A DNA stretch of 64,000 nt from assembly GCA_900107185.1 (NCBI GenBank), contig FNPA01000007.1, forward strand, positions 62,001 through 126,000, written 5' to 3'. Under the pieces are notes generated by a model, which was not told the origin of the DNA, searched no databases, and saw only the letters and a program-made list of their open reading frames with translations. A program made the translations under genes and the position numbers. This stretch comes from Ruminococcaceae bacterium YAD3003. Its GTDB lineage: Bacteria; Bacillota; Clostridia; Saccharofermentanales; Saccharofermentanaceae. Below are positions 40,772-50,307 of the stretch, piece after piece. Position 1 is the first letter of the stretch. The number at the start of each line of letters is the position of its first letter.

Positions 40772-41899
40772 TTATTTACTTATTGCGATCAGAGGAATCT
40801 CCATCTCTTCCTTCGTAAGACCGGCGTGACCTCCGGGCATCATGGAAGCTTCTTTGTGTGTAACAAAGAGCGACGCATCCGCAATAGATATAGCAATATA
40901 GTCACCCAACAGATCACGGAACAACGCATGTTCTTTTCCGATACCGAATAGATTGCTCTCGATAATTTCTTCCTTTGTAAGAAGCAGGAATTTATCCTTA
41001 AATGTATCAGCAAATATCTTAGGAAACTCCTGCTTATATTCTTCCTTTACGAAGAAGTTAAGAGCTCTGGGTTCGATCGAAGGCATACGTACAAGGCACC
41101 TGGTTATATCAGGATAATCATTGATGCAGTAATTCTTACTCTCGATCTGCGAATGGTCTGCAGTAATGATGAGCAATGTATCAGATAAGTCCGAAGAGAA
41201 TTCTTCGAGCCTGTTCTCTAATTGGATCATGAGATCACGAGTTTCATTACTCTCCGGCCCGTATAGATGCATAGTGTTATCGGGTTCATTCCAATATGCA
41301 TAGATAAATTTCTTTTCGGGTGTAGCGCAGAGGTCTTCAACACGCTTCAAAATGCAGTCCAGATCTTGCGGGAAAGGATCCATGAACGGCATTGATGCAT
41401 AGGCCTTTCCTCCTGCCTCATTGATCCTGGTGATGATATTTTTATAAGGCAGATATCTGTAAACAACATTGTAATCCGCAGCAGGTGTGGGTTCGATTAT
41501 TTCGCCCTTTTCATCTTCTGAGAGCTGATTAGAATTTGTAAATACAGTTACATTCTTATCGAGTTCAGGGAAAAATACATCCCAGCCGAGCCATCCGTGT
41601 TCATTGGGATATAATCCCGACAAAACAGATGTTGTAGCAGCAACTGTCGTAGGTGGGAAAACAGAACTGTAAGGGCCAACCATATGCGAACGTAAAAATC
41701 CGTCTGACTCAAGGTGATTCTCAAGAATTGATATTCCCATAGCATCCATCAGCAAAACAACAACATTAGTGTATTCCTTCTCAAGAAGTTTGTCAGCCAT
41801 TTTAAGTGTAGGAGCACTAGTTTCAGCGCCGAAATATTTAAGAATGGAATTGCTTAAGTTAACAAGACAATTATCGTAATCAGGTTTGCAATTGTTCAT
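40772..41899 (-). CDS. Alkaline phosphatase superfamily phosphodiesterase
   Basis: Nucleotide pyrophosphatase/phosphodiesterase-like enzyme of 375 residues. Metal and nucleophile motifs in order: LMDAMG, nucleophile Thr in PPTTVAATTSVLSGLYPNEHG, LIITADHSQIE and MPGGHAGLTKEE. No signal peptide is seen, so it would be cytoplasmic, unlike many relatives. It follows the membrane protein gene at 41909 with 9 bp between and may act with it. Substrate unknown. Confidence 0.87.
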   Translation of the reverse strand: MNNCKPDYDNCLVNLSNSILKYFGAETSAPTLKMADKLLEKEYTNVVVLLMDAMGISILENHLESDGFLRSHMVGPYSSVFPPTTVAATTSVLSGLYPNEHGWLGWDVFFPELDKNVTVFTNSNQLSEDEKGEIIEPTPAADYNVVYRYLPYKNIITRINEAGGKAYASMPFMDPFPQDLDCILKRVEDLCATPEKKFIYAYWNEPDNTMHLYGPESNETRDLMIQLENRLEEFSSDLSDTLLIITADHSQIESKNYCINDYPDITRCLVRMPSIEPRALNFFVKEEYKQEFPKIFADTFKDKFLLLTKEEIIESNLFGIGKEHALFRDLLGDYIAISIADASLFVTHKEASMMPGGHAGLTKEEMEIPLIAISK

Positions 41900-41908
41900 T
41901 GACTGCTC

Positions 41909-42568
41909 CTAACTGTTGTAATATACAATGCCTGGTCCGAGTCTGTATGCCAGGAAATTTACGAGAGCAAAATACTCATCATCAGACAGGGCAATAGGGA
42001 AATTTTCTTCTTTGTTCTGACTGTCAACAATATAAACTTTACGGATGAATCTGGTAATTTCAGAAGCCATCTTATTGTTTCTAAAAGGCCTTGAGGTATC
42101 GCCTCTTGCTATACGGTCGAATCTCATCTGCCTTATCTCGTTCAGGCGTATCATCATTGTTCTGGATAAGAATAGATATTCTTTTGTGACGATTACATAC
42201 GATTCATATTTCTCGGGATGGATATAAAAAACCGTGTTTTCAGGATCTTTAAGCTGGGCTGCAAGATTGTCGTATCCGTATTTATTGATGAAGGTTTCGT
42301 ATTTCTTCTTGCCTTTGGCCGCAATTATACGGGATGCGGTAATAGCGGCAACCAGCAAAAGAAGGTTAACGCCTAACAAAGAAACTCCTGATAATATCAG
42401 CCTAGTTTTGTCTTCCTCCGGATTAAAGATGTGTGAAACGACAAATAAAATAGATAATCCAACCATCAGAAGTAAAAACGGCAGATAATTTCTGACGTAA
42501 AAAATGACATCTTCCTTATCAAATTTTAAATCCAATACTTTGGAAGGCTCCACCGGCTGAATATACAT
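41909..42568 (-). CDS. Two-helix membrane protein
   Basis: Protein of 219 residues not recognised with confidence. After a 30-residue cytoplasmic start (VEPSKVLDLKFDKEDVIFYV) come two membrane helices at about 30-48 and 62-85, then a cytoplasmic domain with KYESYVIVTKEYLFLSRTMM and strand-rich sequence, reminiscent of PH-like or YcxB-like folds. Start ATG 42568 with GGGGGA upstream. Co-transcribed with the phosphodiesterase gene. Function unknown. Confidence 0.75.
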   Translation of the reverse strand: MYIQPVEPSKVLDLKFDKEDVIFYVRNYLPFLLLMVGLSILFVVSHIFNPEEDKTRLILSGVSLLGVNLLLLVAAITASRIIAAKGKKKYETFINKYGYDNLAAQLKDPENTVFYIHPEKYESYVIVTKEYLFLSRTMMIRLNEIRQMRFDRIARGDTSRPFRNNKMASEITRFIRKVYIVDSQNKEENFPIALSDDEYFALVNFLAYRLGPGIVYYNS

Positions 42569-42662
42569 GTTATTTCCCCCATAACTGACCCCTGATAATC
42601 CGAGTTTACCACAACGTGTTGATTCGCTCTGCACTAAATCACAAAAACAGTTCCTGTTTCAG

Positions 42663-42671
42663 TGATATAAT
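42663..42671 (+). promoter_or_regulatory. Extended -10 promoter of the BceRS-like operon
   Basis: TGATATAAT, with the ATG at 42679 seven bp further on. There is no convincing -35 and no ribosome binding site between, so the transcript may be leaderless. Confidence 0.5.
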
Positions 42672-42678
42672 GACAGCT

Positions 42679-43359
42679 ATGTACAAGATTTATATTGTTG
42701 AGGATGATAAAGGAATAGCAGATGGTATTAAAAGTTGCCTTTCTGCATGGGAGATGGAGGTTCTCGAGGTCTCTGATTTTCGCAATGTGTTAGGCGAGAT
42801 CAATGAGTTCGAGCCTCATCTTATAATCATGGACATTACACTTCCTTACATGGGCGGATATCACTGGTGTCAGGAAATAAGAAAGACCAGTAATGTTCCG
42901 ATCATCTTTATTTCTTCAGCAACAGATAACATGAATATCGTTATGGCAATGAACATGGGTGCCGACGATTACATTCCAAAGCCTTTTGACCAGAGCGTAC
43001 TCATCGCAAAGGTCCAGGCAATTCTCCGCAGAACGTATTCATTCAATCTGAGTTCTTTCACATTGAAGGCGAAGGGCGCCATTCTTAATACGAACGATAA
43101 CTCTTTAACTTATAACGGCAATAAGATCGAGCTCGCCAGAAATGAATATAAGATACTTCTTACTCTCATGCAGAATAAGAATAAGGTTGTAAGCCGTGAG
43201 AAGCTCATGGAAGCACTCTGGGAGACCGACAGTTTCGTAGATGAGAATACTCTTACCGTTAATGTCGGAAGACTCAGAAAGACATTGGAATCAGCAGGCC
43301 TCAAGGATTTTATCAAGACCAAATTCGGTGTCGGATACATCCTGGAGGATGAGGAATGA
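42679..43359 (+). CDS. OmpR/BceR-type response regulator
   Basis: DNA-binding regulator of 226 residues: receiver with acidic pair EDD, phospho-acceptor Asp in LIIMDITLPYMGG and Lys in PKPFDQ; winged helix with YKILLTLMQNKNKVVSREKL and TVNVGRLRKTLE, ending FGVGYIL. The ATG at 42679 is preferred: the earlier ATG at 42670 overlaps the -10 box. Overlaps the kinase by 4 bp. Probably controls the ABC exporter downstream, where an 11-bp-phased motif is seen. Confidence 0.9.
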   Translation: MYKIYIVEDDKGIADGIKSCLSAWEMEVLEVSDFRNVLGEINEFEPHLIIMDITLPYMGGYHWCQEIRKTSNVPIIFISSATDNMNIVMAMNMGADDYIPKPFDQSVLIAKVQAILRRTYSFNLSSFTLKAKGAILNTNDNSLTYNGNKIELARNEYKILLTLMQNKNKVVSREKLMEALWETDSFVDENTLTVNVGRLRKTLESAGLKDFIKTKFGVGYILEDEE

Positions 43360-44324
43360 AGCTCTTCTCAGAATATCTGAAATACCGCGCGAAATTACTT
43401 ATTACCGGCATGTTCGTAGTTGCTATTTTCGTAACGACAGACCGGTTATTCGATATACCTCAAATCGCTATACTGTATCCTCTTATCCTTACGATAGTGA
43501 TAGGTCTTATCGTATGCGGATTTGATTGCTTTTTCTTCATAAGAAAACATAAGCAGTTAACACAGACTCCGGACGAACTTCCCGTTCCCAAAAACCTCAT
43601 CGAAGAAGATTATCAGCAGATAATCAAGCTGATGGGCGAAGAGACCAAAATGGCAGAGCAGAAGGCATCTGCAGACTATACCGACATGGTCGAATACTAC
43701 ACGGTATGGGCACATCAGATAAAGACACCTATTGCTGCCATGAGACTGAATCTTCAGTCTGAAGATACTGAATCAGCGCGAAAACTGATGGGTGACCTGA
43801 ACCGTATCGAAGCATATGTCGAGATGGTATTAACCTTCTTAAGACTCGATTCAAACAATACTGATTACGTAATTAAGGAATACGATCTCGATGAGATCAT
43901 CCGCCCTGCCATCCGCAAGTTCTCCAGAGACTTTATCTTAAAGAAATTAAAACTCGAATATGAACCGGTTAACTTCAGAACCATCACCGATTCAAAGTGG
44001 CTGTCGTTCATTATCGAGCAGGTTATTTCAAATGCAGTTAAGTACACCTCCGAAGGCTCCGTACACATTTATATGAACGTGCCGGGTATTCTTTGCATAG
44101 AAGATACTGGTATCGGTATCAGTGCAGAAGACCTGCCCAGAATCTTTGAGAACGGTTACACGGGATTTAACGGCCGCGAAGACAAGCGAGCGAGCGGAAT
44201 CGGCCTTTACCTTTGCAAGCGTATCTCCGATAATTTAGGACATAAGATTTATGCAGAATCCAAAGTTGGTGAAGGAACGAAGATATTCCTTGATATGAGA
44301 GCAAAAAAGCTAGACGTAGAATAA
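43356..44324 (+). CDS. BceS-like sensor histidine kinase
   Basis: Kinase of 322 residues with two adjacent N-terminal membrane helices (about 13-30 and 37-57) and almost no outside loop, as in BceS-type kinases, which sense through their ABC transporter rather than an own sensor domain. HisKA VWAHQIKTPIAAMRLNLQ (His near 129), N box IIEQVISNAVKYT, and the DTGIGIS and ASGIGLYLCKRI boxes are intact. GGATGAGG ribosome binding site in the regulator end. Cooperates with the response regulator and with the FtsX-type exporter at 45111-47908. Confidence 0.9.
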   Translation: MKLFSEYLKYRAKLLITGMFVVAIFVTTDRLFDIPQIAILYPLILTIVIGLIVCGFDCFFFIRKHKQLTQTPDELPVPKNLIEEDYQQIIKLMGEETKMAEQKASADYTDMVEYYTVWAHQIKTPIAAMRLNLQSEDTESARKLMGDLNRIEAYVEMVLTFLRLDSNNTDYVIKEYDLDEIIRPAIRKFSRDFILKKLKLEYEPVNFRTITDSKWLSFIIEQVISNAVKYTSEGSVHIYMNVPGILCIEDTGIGISAEDLPRIFENGYTGFNGREDKRASGIGLYLCKRISDNLGHKIYAESKVGEGTKIFLDMRAKKLDVE

Positions 44325-44337
44325 ACGGAGATTAGCA

Positions 44338-44970
44338 ATGAAGACCAGGAAGATAGTATCAATAATACTGTGCACTGTATTTTTGTTGCTTTCCCTGGCA
44401 GTGTTTGCTTTGATGAAAGTTATTAATACCGGAGGCCACCCCGGAATCAGCTCCTCATCATTTGCTCCTGCAAGAGTAGTTAAAGTTTCTGATGAAAAAG
44501 ATATTATTGTAACCGTTTATCCTACAGGCGGAATAACGCCTCATGGCGCTAACGCTTGCCGTGAAGTTAATTTAAACTGCATTAAAAAAGGATGGCTCGT
44601 CACCCAGTACCAAGGCAATTGCAGACTGCTGTTTGAGATCAAGGATGCTGATATGGAAGACTTCTGCGGAATTGGTGACAGCAGGCATTATTACTATGCA
44701 GAGATCATTCCTTCAGACAGGCTCTGGATAACGGATTTTACTGCTAGACATAGCGATGAGCCGACCAATCCGTTTAATAAGGACACTCATCCTTCTTATC
44801 TTGTTTGCTGCATCAATTCAGAACTGTATGAGTACAGACTTACGCATCACGGGATACTGTATCTTATCGGATTTAATACCGGTTTTATTCTTCTTATAAC
44901 AGGTATAAATGTATTGATAAATAAGATTTCCATAGCGAAAGCAAAAAAGAAAGCATCGCAAAACACCTGA
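44338..44970 (+). CDS. Membrane protein between the kinase and exporter genes
   Basis: A 210-residue protein, not recognised: one N-terminal helix (about 7-26), an extracytoplasmic domain with several Cys (C73, C80, C94, C109 region and a C-C pair near 156) and a C-terminal helix near 175-195 followed by a Lys-rich tail. Its place 13 bp after the BceS-like kinase suggests it is an accessory of that sensing module. An outside Cys-rich domain would suit ligand capture. Inference only. Confidence 0.7.
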   Translation: MKTRKIVSIILCTVFLLLSLAVFALMKVINTGGHPGISSSSFAPARVVKVSDEKDIIVTVYPTGGITPHGANACREVNLNCIKKGWLVTQYQGNCRLLFEIKDADMEDFCGIGDSRHYYYAEIIPSDRLWITDFTARHSDEPTNPFNKDTHPSYLVCCINSELYEYRLTHHGILYLIGFNTGFILLITGINVLINKISIAKAKKKASQNT

Positions 44971-45012
44971 AACAGTTGATCTCGTTGACTTCATTCTGCA
45001 GGTGTATGAAAA

Positions 45013-45045
45013 TGTGACAAAGCTGTAAGGAATTAGTAAGCAGAT
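45013..45045 (+). promoter_or_regulatory. 11-bp-phased response-regulator site before the BceAB-like operon
   Basis: Three half-sites at an exact 11-bp period: TGTGACAAAGC, TGTAAGGAATT, AGTAAGCAGAT. The first two form the TGACA-N4-TGT pattern typical of BceR-type boxes. A -10 TATACT without a good -35 follows downstream, as expected of an activated promoter. Confidence 0.6.
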
Positions 45046-45110
45046 TCAATGGAGTGGCCTTTACATGTTTTCTATACTGTGGCTGACTTAGATGAAAGGA
45101 AGTACAGTTT

Positions 45111-45875
45111 ATGAGTTTACTCGAAGTAACAGGTGTTAAGAAAACATATAAGGGACGTCGCGGCGGCGCTTCCGTTGAAGCTCTCAAGAACGTTAATTTC
45201 ACAGTTGAAAAGGGTGAGTATGTAGCCATCATGGGCGAGTCCGGATCAGGCAAGACTACCCTTCTTAATATCCTCGCAGCATTAGATAAAGCAACAGCAG
45301 GAACAGTCATCTTAGACGGCATGAATCTTTCAACGATCAAGGATGCCGCAATGGCCAAGTTCCGCCGTGATAACTTAGGTTATGTATTCCAGGATTTCAA
45401 TCTGCTTGATACTTTCACATTGGAAGATAATATCTATCTTCCTCTCGTCCTCGCAGGCAAGAGACACGCAGACATGAAATCACGCCTTGATAATCTTGCT
45501 CCGGCTCTGGGCATTACGGATCTTCTTAAGAAATATCCTTACGAAGTATCCGGCGGTCAGAAGCAGCGTGCAGCTATAGCAAGAGCCTTGATCACAAACC
45601 CGAAGATCATATTGGCAGATGAACCTACAGGTGCATTGGATTCCAAGTCATCGGATGAACTTCTCGGATTGTTCTCCAAAGTTAATCAGATGGGGCAGAC
45701 CATTCTAATGGTTACACACTCTACCAAAGCTGCGAGCCATGCTTCACGCGTAATGTTCATCAAGGACGGAATCATTTTCCATCAGATCTATAAAGGCAAT
45801 TCAACCGATACACAGATGTATCAGAAGATATCAGACACATTAAACCTCCTCGCTCAGGGAGGTGACCTGAAATGA
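45111..45875 (+). CDS. BceA-like ABC transporter ATP-binding protein
   Basis: ATPase of 254 residues of the bacitracin/lantibiotic-resistance type: Walker A GESGSGKTT (about 43-51), signature SGGQKQR, Walker B IILADEPTGALDSKSS, H-loop THSTK. It pairs with the large FtsX permease (4-bp overlap). With the BceS-like kinase it forms the standard sensing-plus-detoxification module. The actual antimicrobial ligand cannot be predicted. Confidence 0.92.
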   Translation: MSLLEVTGVKKTYKGRRGGASVEALKNVNFTVEKGEYVAIMGESGSGKTTLLNILAALDKATAGTVILDGMNLSTIKDAAMAKFRRDNLGYVFQDFNLLDTFTLEDNIYLPLVLAGKRHADMKSRLDNLAPALGITDLLKKYPYEVSGGQKQRAAIARALITNPKIILADEPTGALDSKSSDELLGLFSKVNQMGQTILMVTHSTKAASHASRVMFIKDGIIFHQIYKGNSTDTQMYQKISDTLNLLAQGGDLK

Positions 45876-47908
45876 AAATAGGTTTATACCCTAAGATCGC
45901 GGCCGATGGTATCAGAAAAAACGGCCGTCTTTATGTGCCATACATCGCGACATGCATTCTCATGATCGCAGTATTCTACATCATGCATTTATTAGGTTTC
46001 TCGGATATGCTCCAGAATTTCGAAGGCGCATCAACAGCCAAAGAGATCCTGCAGCTGGGAACGATCATAATGGCCCTCTTCGGAACGATCTTCCTGTTCT
46101 ACACACAGTCAACCCTGATCAAAGGAAGAAAGAAGGAATTCGGCCTTTACAATGTGCTCGGCATGAACAGAGTCAATCTGGGAAGGATCTTATTTTTTGA
46201 AACTGCGTTAATTTGGATAATATCCATGGCAGGCGGTATCCTCGCAGGCATCGGCCTGTCTAAACTCGCTGAACTCGGATTTACAAAGATGATCAATTCC
46301 AGCGTAAGTTATCAGTTCACGGTATCATCGGACTCTATAGTTACGACATTAATTGTATACAGCCTTATCTTTATGCTTATCTATCTCAATGCGTTAAGAC
46401 AGATATGGTTTACAAGAACCATTAATCTCATCCACGCTGACAAAGCAGGTGAAAAACCGCCTAAGGCTAACTGGGTGATCGGTATTCTCGGATTGATCAT
46501 CCTTCTCAGCGGTTATACGATTGCATTAAAGATCGAGTCACCTTTATCCGCTCTGGCCTGGTTCTTTATTGCGGTCATTCTCATCATTGTCGGAACGTAT
46601 CTCGTACTTATTGCAGGTTCAGTCCTTCTTTGCAGGATCTTACAGAAAAACAAAACATACTACTATAAGACTAATCATTTTGTGTCTGTATCTTCCATGG
46701 CTTTCAGAATGAAGAGAAACGGTGCAGGACTCGCATCTATCTGCATTCTCCTTACGATGATACTTGTAATGATATCTTCTACTGCTGCTCTGTATTTCAA
46801 CAGGGAAGAAACTTTGACGACCCGCTACCCGAACCAGATCAACGTTACGGCAACTAACTTGGGCGTATTAGAGAACAGCGAAGAAGTCATATCCAAGATG
46901 GAAAATGCAGTCAGTAAGTGTGTGAAAGACTCCGGAACTGAAATAACTGCGGATATGTCAGCCTCATACTATGGTGTGAGCGGTTATTATGATAACAATA
47001 AGACTGTAGATATCGATCTTGATCCTTTCGCAACGCTTTCCACTACTTTTGATTTTGACAGAGTCGTACAGGTTTATTTCTTTGATGTTGAAACTTACAA
47101 CAGATTAAACAACAAGAATGAAACTCTTTCTCCAGGCAAGATCTTGCTCAGTGTCGACGGAAACATCCAGGTTGGTGATGAAATAATCATAGGAAAAAAG
47201 GCTTTCGGAGTAGAAAAAAAGGTGGATTTTAAAGACGGCAAAATGAAATATGCTGTCGGCACATCAGTCGTATCAACAATAGTTCTGATAGTTGACGATC
47301 TTAATGAAGCAGTTGCCGCTTTTTCTGAATATACTGACAGCCGCGGTAATCCTATGCTTGTTTGGAAATGGACTTATAATTTCGATACTAATCTTGACAG
47401 TACGGGTCAGATGGAGCTGAGAGGAAAGATCGGCAGTTATATCGATAATGAGCCCGGTGTTCCTGATTCTGTAGTCTATTACAGTTTCAGCCGTGAAGCT
47501 GAACGCGATGATTTTGTAAGCACATTCGGCGGTCTCTTCTTCCTCGGAATACTTCTGAGCATCATCTTCATGGTCTCATGCGTGCTTATTATCTACTATA
47601 AGCAGATATCGGAAGGCTATGAAGACCAGTCAAGGTTCTCGATCATGCAAAAGGTCGGTATGACAAAAGAGAATATTAAAAAGAGCATCAACTCACAAAT
47701 GCTCACGGTATTCTTCATCCCTATCATCTTTGCGTGTATCCACCTTGCAACAGTTCTGCCGATCGTACATAAGCTTCTCCTGCTGTTCGGGCACAACAAC
47801 GTTCCGCTGCTCCTTATCACAGCCGGTATCTGCGTACTTATCTGCGGATTGTTTTACGCCCTCACCTACAAGCTCACTTCGAACGCATACTATAAGATCG
47901 TGTCATAA
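45872..47908 (+). CDS. BceB-like FtsX permease
   Basis: Permease of 678 residues. Ten helices in the BceB arrangement: one near 20-40, three at about 55-180, two at 205-260, one near 285, a large outside domain (about 310-545) and three C-terminal helices (555-670). KKEFGLYNVLGMNRVNLGRI is the cytoplasmic FtsX loop and SIMQKVGMTKENIKKSI its second copy. BceB permeases remove the antibiotic from lipid II-cycle targets and signal to the kinase through contacts. The end overlaps the convergent GNAT gene by 6 bp. Confidence 0.92.
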   Translation: MKIGLYPKIAADGIRKNGRLYVPYIATCILMIAVFYIMHLLGFSDMLQNFEGASTAKEILQLGTIIMALFGTIFLFYTQSTLIKGRKKEFGLYNVLGMNRVNLGRILFFETALIWIISMAGGILAGIGLSKLAELGFTKMINSSVSYQFTVSSDSIVTTLIVYSLIFMLIYLNALRQIWFTRTINLIHADKAGEKPPKANWVIGILGLIILLSGYTIALKIESPLSALAWFFIAVILIIVGTYLVLIAGSVLLCRILQKNKTYYYKTNHFVSVSSMAFRMKRNGAGLASICILLTMILVMISSTAALYFNREETLTTRYPNQINVTATNLGVLENSEEVISKMENAVSKCVKDSGTEITADMSASYYGVSGYYDNNKTVDIDLDPFATLSTTFDFDRVVQVYFFDVETYNRLNNKNETLSPGKILLSVDGNIQVGDEIIIGKKAFGVEKKVDFKDGKMKYAVGTSVVSTIVLIVDDLNEAVAAFSEYTDSRGNPMLVWKWTYNFDTNLDSTGQMELRGKIGSYIDNEPGVPDSVVYYSFSREAERDDFVSTFGGLFFLGILLSIIFMVSCVLIIYYKQISEGYEDQSRFSIMQKVGMTKENIKKSINSQMLTVFFIPIIFACIHLATVLPIVHKLLLLFGHNNVPLLLITAGICVLICGLFYALTYKLTSNAYYKIVS

Positions 47909-48358
47909 AGACATGACGTAGATCTGGCAGGGATTGGCTTCGTCCCAATAAAGAGGAAACACTTCAAACTCTTTGAAGCCGCAACTGATATAAAAACGAT
48001 TCGTAATATCGTAATCAGGATACATGCCCATTTGGACGGTCTTAACCTGCATAAAGGAATAGCCCTCCGAATGGGCTATTTCTTTTGCCTTCTCAACTAA
48101 CGCCCTGCCGATTCCGCTTCTGTGGTGGTCCTTAAGGACTCCCATAACTGCGAGTTCGACAGTTGCGTTTCCTGTCTCCTTCAGGCACAGGAAACCGTCG
48201 TATTCACCGTCCTGCTCGTCTGCGATAAATATCCAGTCCTGACAGTCTCTGATATACCCCTCACGGGATTCTTCTACCTCAAACCATTCAGTAAGAGCTT
48301 CTAAAATTATACGTGAAATCTGACCCTTAAGGGCCTTATCTTCTATGACTTTTATCAT
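47903..48358 (-). CDS. GNAT-family acetyltransferase
   Basis: A 151-residue N-acetyltransferase with CoA-binding MGVLKDHHRSGIGRALVEKAKEIA and a C-terminal YISCGFKEFEVFPLYWDEANPCQIY of the type found in small-molecule N-acetyltransferases. ATG at 48358; its 3-prime end overlaps the stop of the permease gene. Substrate unknown. Confidence 0.88.
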   Translation of the reverse strand: MIKVIEDKALKGQISRIILEALTEWFEVEESREGYIRDCQDWIFIADEQDGEYDGFLCLKETGNATVELAVMGVLKDHHRSGIGRALVEKAKEIAHSEGYSFMQVKTVQMGMYPDYDITNRFYISCGFKEFEVFPLYWDEANPCQIYVMSL

Positions 48359-48394
48359 ATGATTATTCCTTTTATCGAGATGCCTAATTATAAA

Positions 48395-50173
48395 TCAGGA
48401 CACAGGCTCGGGCATCTTCTCGCCCATGTACTTCTCGTAAAATTCCTTGTATTTCTTCTCGCTGGCTGCATCGCGGCGGTGCTTAAAGTCGTGCATGTAA
48501 GTAGCCGGATCCGTTGTATTCGCGTACTTGAAGCGGTAAGCAATAGCCGCAATATTGAGGCTGTGCTCCGCGATTCTTACGCAGCTGTACAAGATATCAT
48601 TAAATACAAAGCCCTGCATTGTCGTGCATTTACCCGTAGCAAGACGTTCAACATGAGCTGCTTTGAACTGGTCGCTCATCTCGCTGATTACGATTCTCAA
48701 GGGTCCAACCTCTTCAGCCCTGGATGCATTGCCTGACTTATAACAATCGAGGGCAATCGTATAAACTTCCTTAACTGCCGGAATAATTCTATTAAGTTCC
48801 TTCATTGCTTCATCTGAGAACTCAAGACGTTTATTGAACATCTCTTCCGCAGAATTGGACAGATAGTTTGCGTGGTCAGCGATTCGCTCAACCTCACCTA
48901 TCGTCTGCAATAAACTCGAGGATCGGTTTTTATCTTCAACAGACAGATGCTGGGTCGTGGTGAGCTTCATGAGGTATGAACCAAGGTGGTCCTCAAAACC
49001 ATCGATTACTTCCTCATTTTTCTTAATATAAGCAAAATCATCTTTGTTATAACCGTTCGTGAGCATCAGCATTGACTTATCCAGTCCGTTCTGTGCCTTG
49101 CCGATCATCTTGATGACGGAGTTACGGCACTCAGCAACAGCGATAGGAGGTGTAAGCATAAGTCTCTCATCGAGCTTGAACTCCTGCTCTTCGTCTGTAT
49201 CCTTCACGATGATGTTTGCAAACTTGATAAGAATCTTGCTGAACGGGAAGAGCACAATCGTGTTACCGACATTGAACAATGTGTGGCAAACAGCGATTCC
49301 GAATATACTGATCGTATTGTCCATGAACGAGAAGTCAAAAATGGCATTGAGTCCATAAAAAGCCACCATCCAGATACACGTACCGATAATCTTTATAAGA
49401 ACATGGATCATGGTAACTCGCTTAGCAGCACGGCTGACTCCAATGGATGAAAGAACAGCCGTCATACATGTACCGATATTGGCACCCATGATAATTGGGA
49501 TAGCAACACCATATGTAATTTGCCCTGTCATGGACAAAGACTGCAAAATACCGATTGAAGCTGCAGAACTCTGGATAACACCTGTAACAACAGTACCTGC
49601 CAGAACACCAAGGAACGGATTGTGGAAGGCTGTGAGGATATTTGTAAAACTGTCCATCTCACGTAGGGGAGCCATAGATGTGGACATCATGGTCATACCC
49701 TGCATGAGAATTGCAAAGCCGATGAGCATTGAACCGATATCCTTATGTCTCTGCTGCTTGCATACCATAAGCATGATAATACCGATAAGTGCCACTATGA
49801 GAGCGAAACAAGAAGGCTTCAGGAACTGGAGCAACAGATTATCATTTCCATCAATACCTGAAAGTGACAGGATCCATGCTGTAAGCGTGGTTCCGATATC
49901 TGATCCGAAGATTACGCCAACCGTCTGCGGGAGTTCCATGATTCCCGAGTTAACGAAACCGATGAGCATAACCGTCATGGCAGATGAAGACTGGATGGCG
50001 ATCGTAATGATTGCACCTATTGTAAGTCCCTTAAAGGGGTTATCCGTTGCCTTGCGGAGGAGTTTCTCGAGTTTGCCTCCCGCTGTCTTCTTCAAAGATT
50101 CTGACAGCACTCGCATTCCATATAGGAAGAAAGCCAGTCCTCCGAACAAAGTAACAAATGAAAATATATCCAT
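48395..50173 (-). CDS. Na/Pi cotransporter family protein with PhoU-like domain
   Basis: Membrane protein of 592 residues. The N-terminal Na/Pi cotransporter half (about 1-320, nine or so helices) has the two internal repeats with QSSSAMTVMLIGFVNSG and QSSAASIGILQSL motifs; the C-terminal half (about 355-560) is a PhoU-like helical domain with repeated helices such as VEDKNRSSSLLQTIGEVERIADHANYL in two parts. This is the YjbB/NptA architecture, thought to move phosphate with sodium, with PhoU regulating. It stands alone. SD present. Direction of transport in vivo is not certain. Confidence 0.9.
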   Translation of the reverse strand: MDIFSFVTLFGGLAFFLYGMRVLSESLKKTAGGKLEKLLRKATDNPFKGLTIGAIITIAIQSSSAMTVMLIGFVNSGIMELPQTVGVIFGSDIGTTLTAWILSLSGIDGNDNLLLQFLKPSCFALIVALIGIIMLMVCKQQRHKDIGSMLIGFAILMQGMTMMSTSMAPLREMDSFTNILTAFHNPFLGVLAGTVVTGVIQSSAASIGILQSLSMTGQITYGVAIPIIMGANIGTCMTAVLSSIGVSRAAKRVTMIHVLIKIIGTCIWMVAFYGLNAIFDFSFMDNTISIFGIAVCHTLFNVGNTIVLFPFSKILIKFANIIVKDTDEEQEFKLDERLMLTPPIAVAECRNSVIKMIGKAQNGLDKSMLMLTNGYNKDDFAYIKKNEEVIDGFEDHLGSYLMKLTTTQHLSVEDKNRSSSLLQTIGEVERIADHANYLSNSAEEMFNKRLEFSDEAMKELNRIIPAVKEVYTIALDCYKSGNASRAEEVGPLRIVISEMSDQFKAAHVERLATGKCTTMQGFVFNDILYSCVRIAEHSLNIAAIAYRFKYANTTDPATYMHDFKHRRDAASEKKYKEFYEKYMGEKMPEPVS

Positions 50174-50307
50174 AAATACCTCTCAGCAGATATTATTAGC
50201 CGCATTTCTCTATGTTAATTTTAATATCTAAATGCCAATATGTAAAACCCCTATTTTGTTACAAATTTCAACATATAGACGTTTATCTATATATAGTCTT
50301 CATTCAT

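Noticed and set aside
49410-50231. 273-codon open frame on the plus strand
   Set aside because: Antisense to the Na/Pi cotransporter, whose protein is a clear family match.
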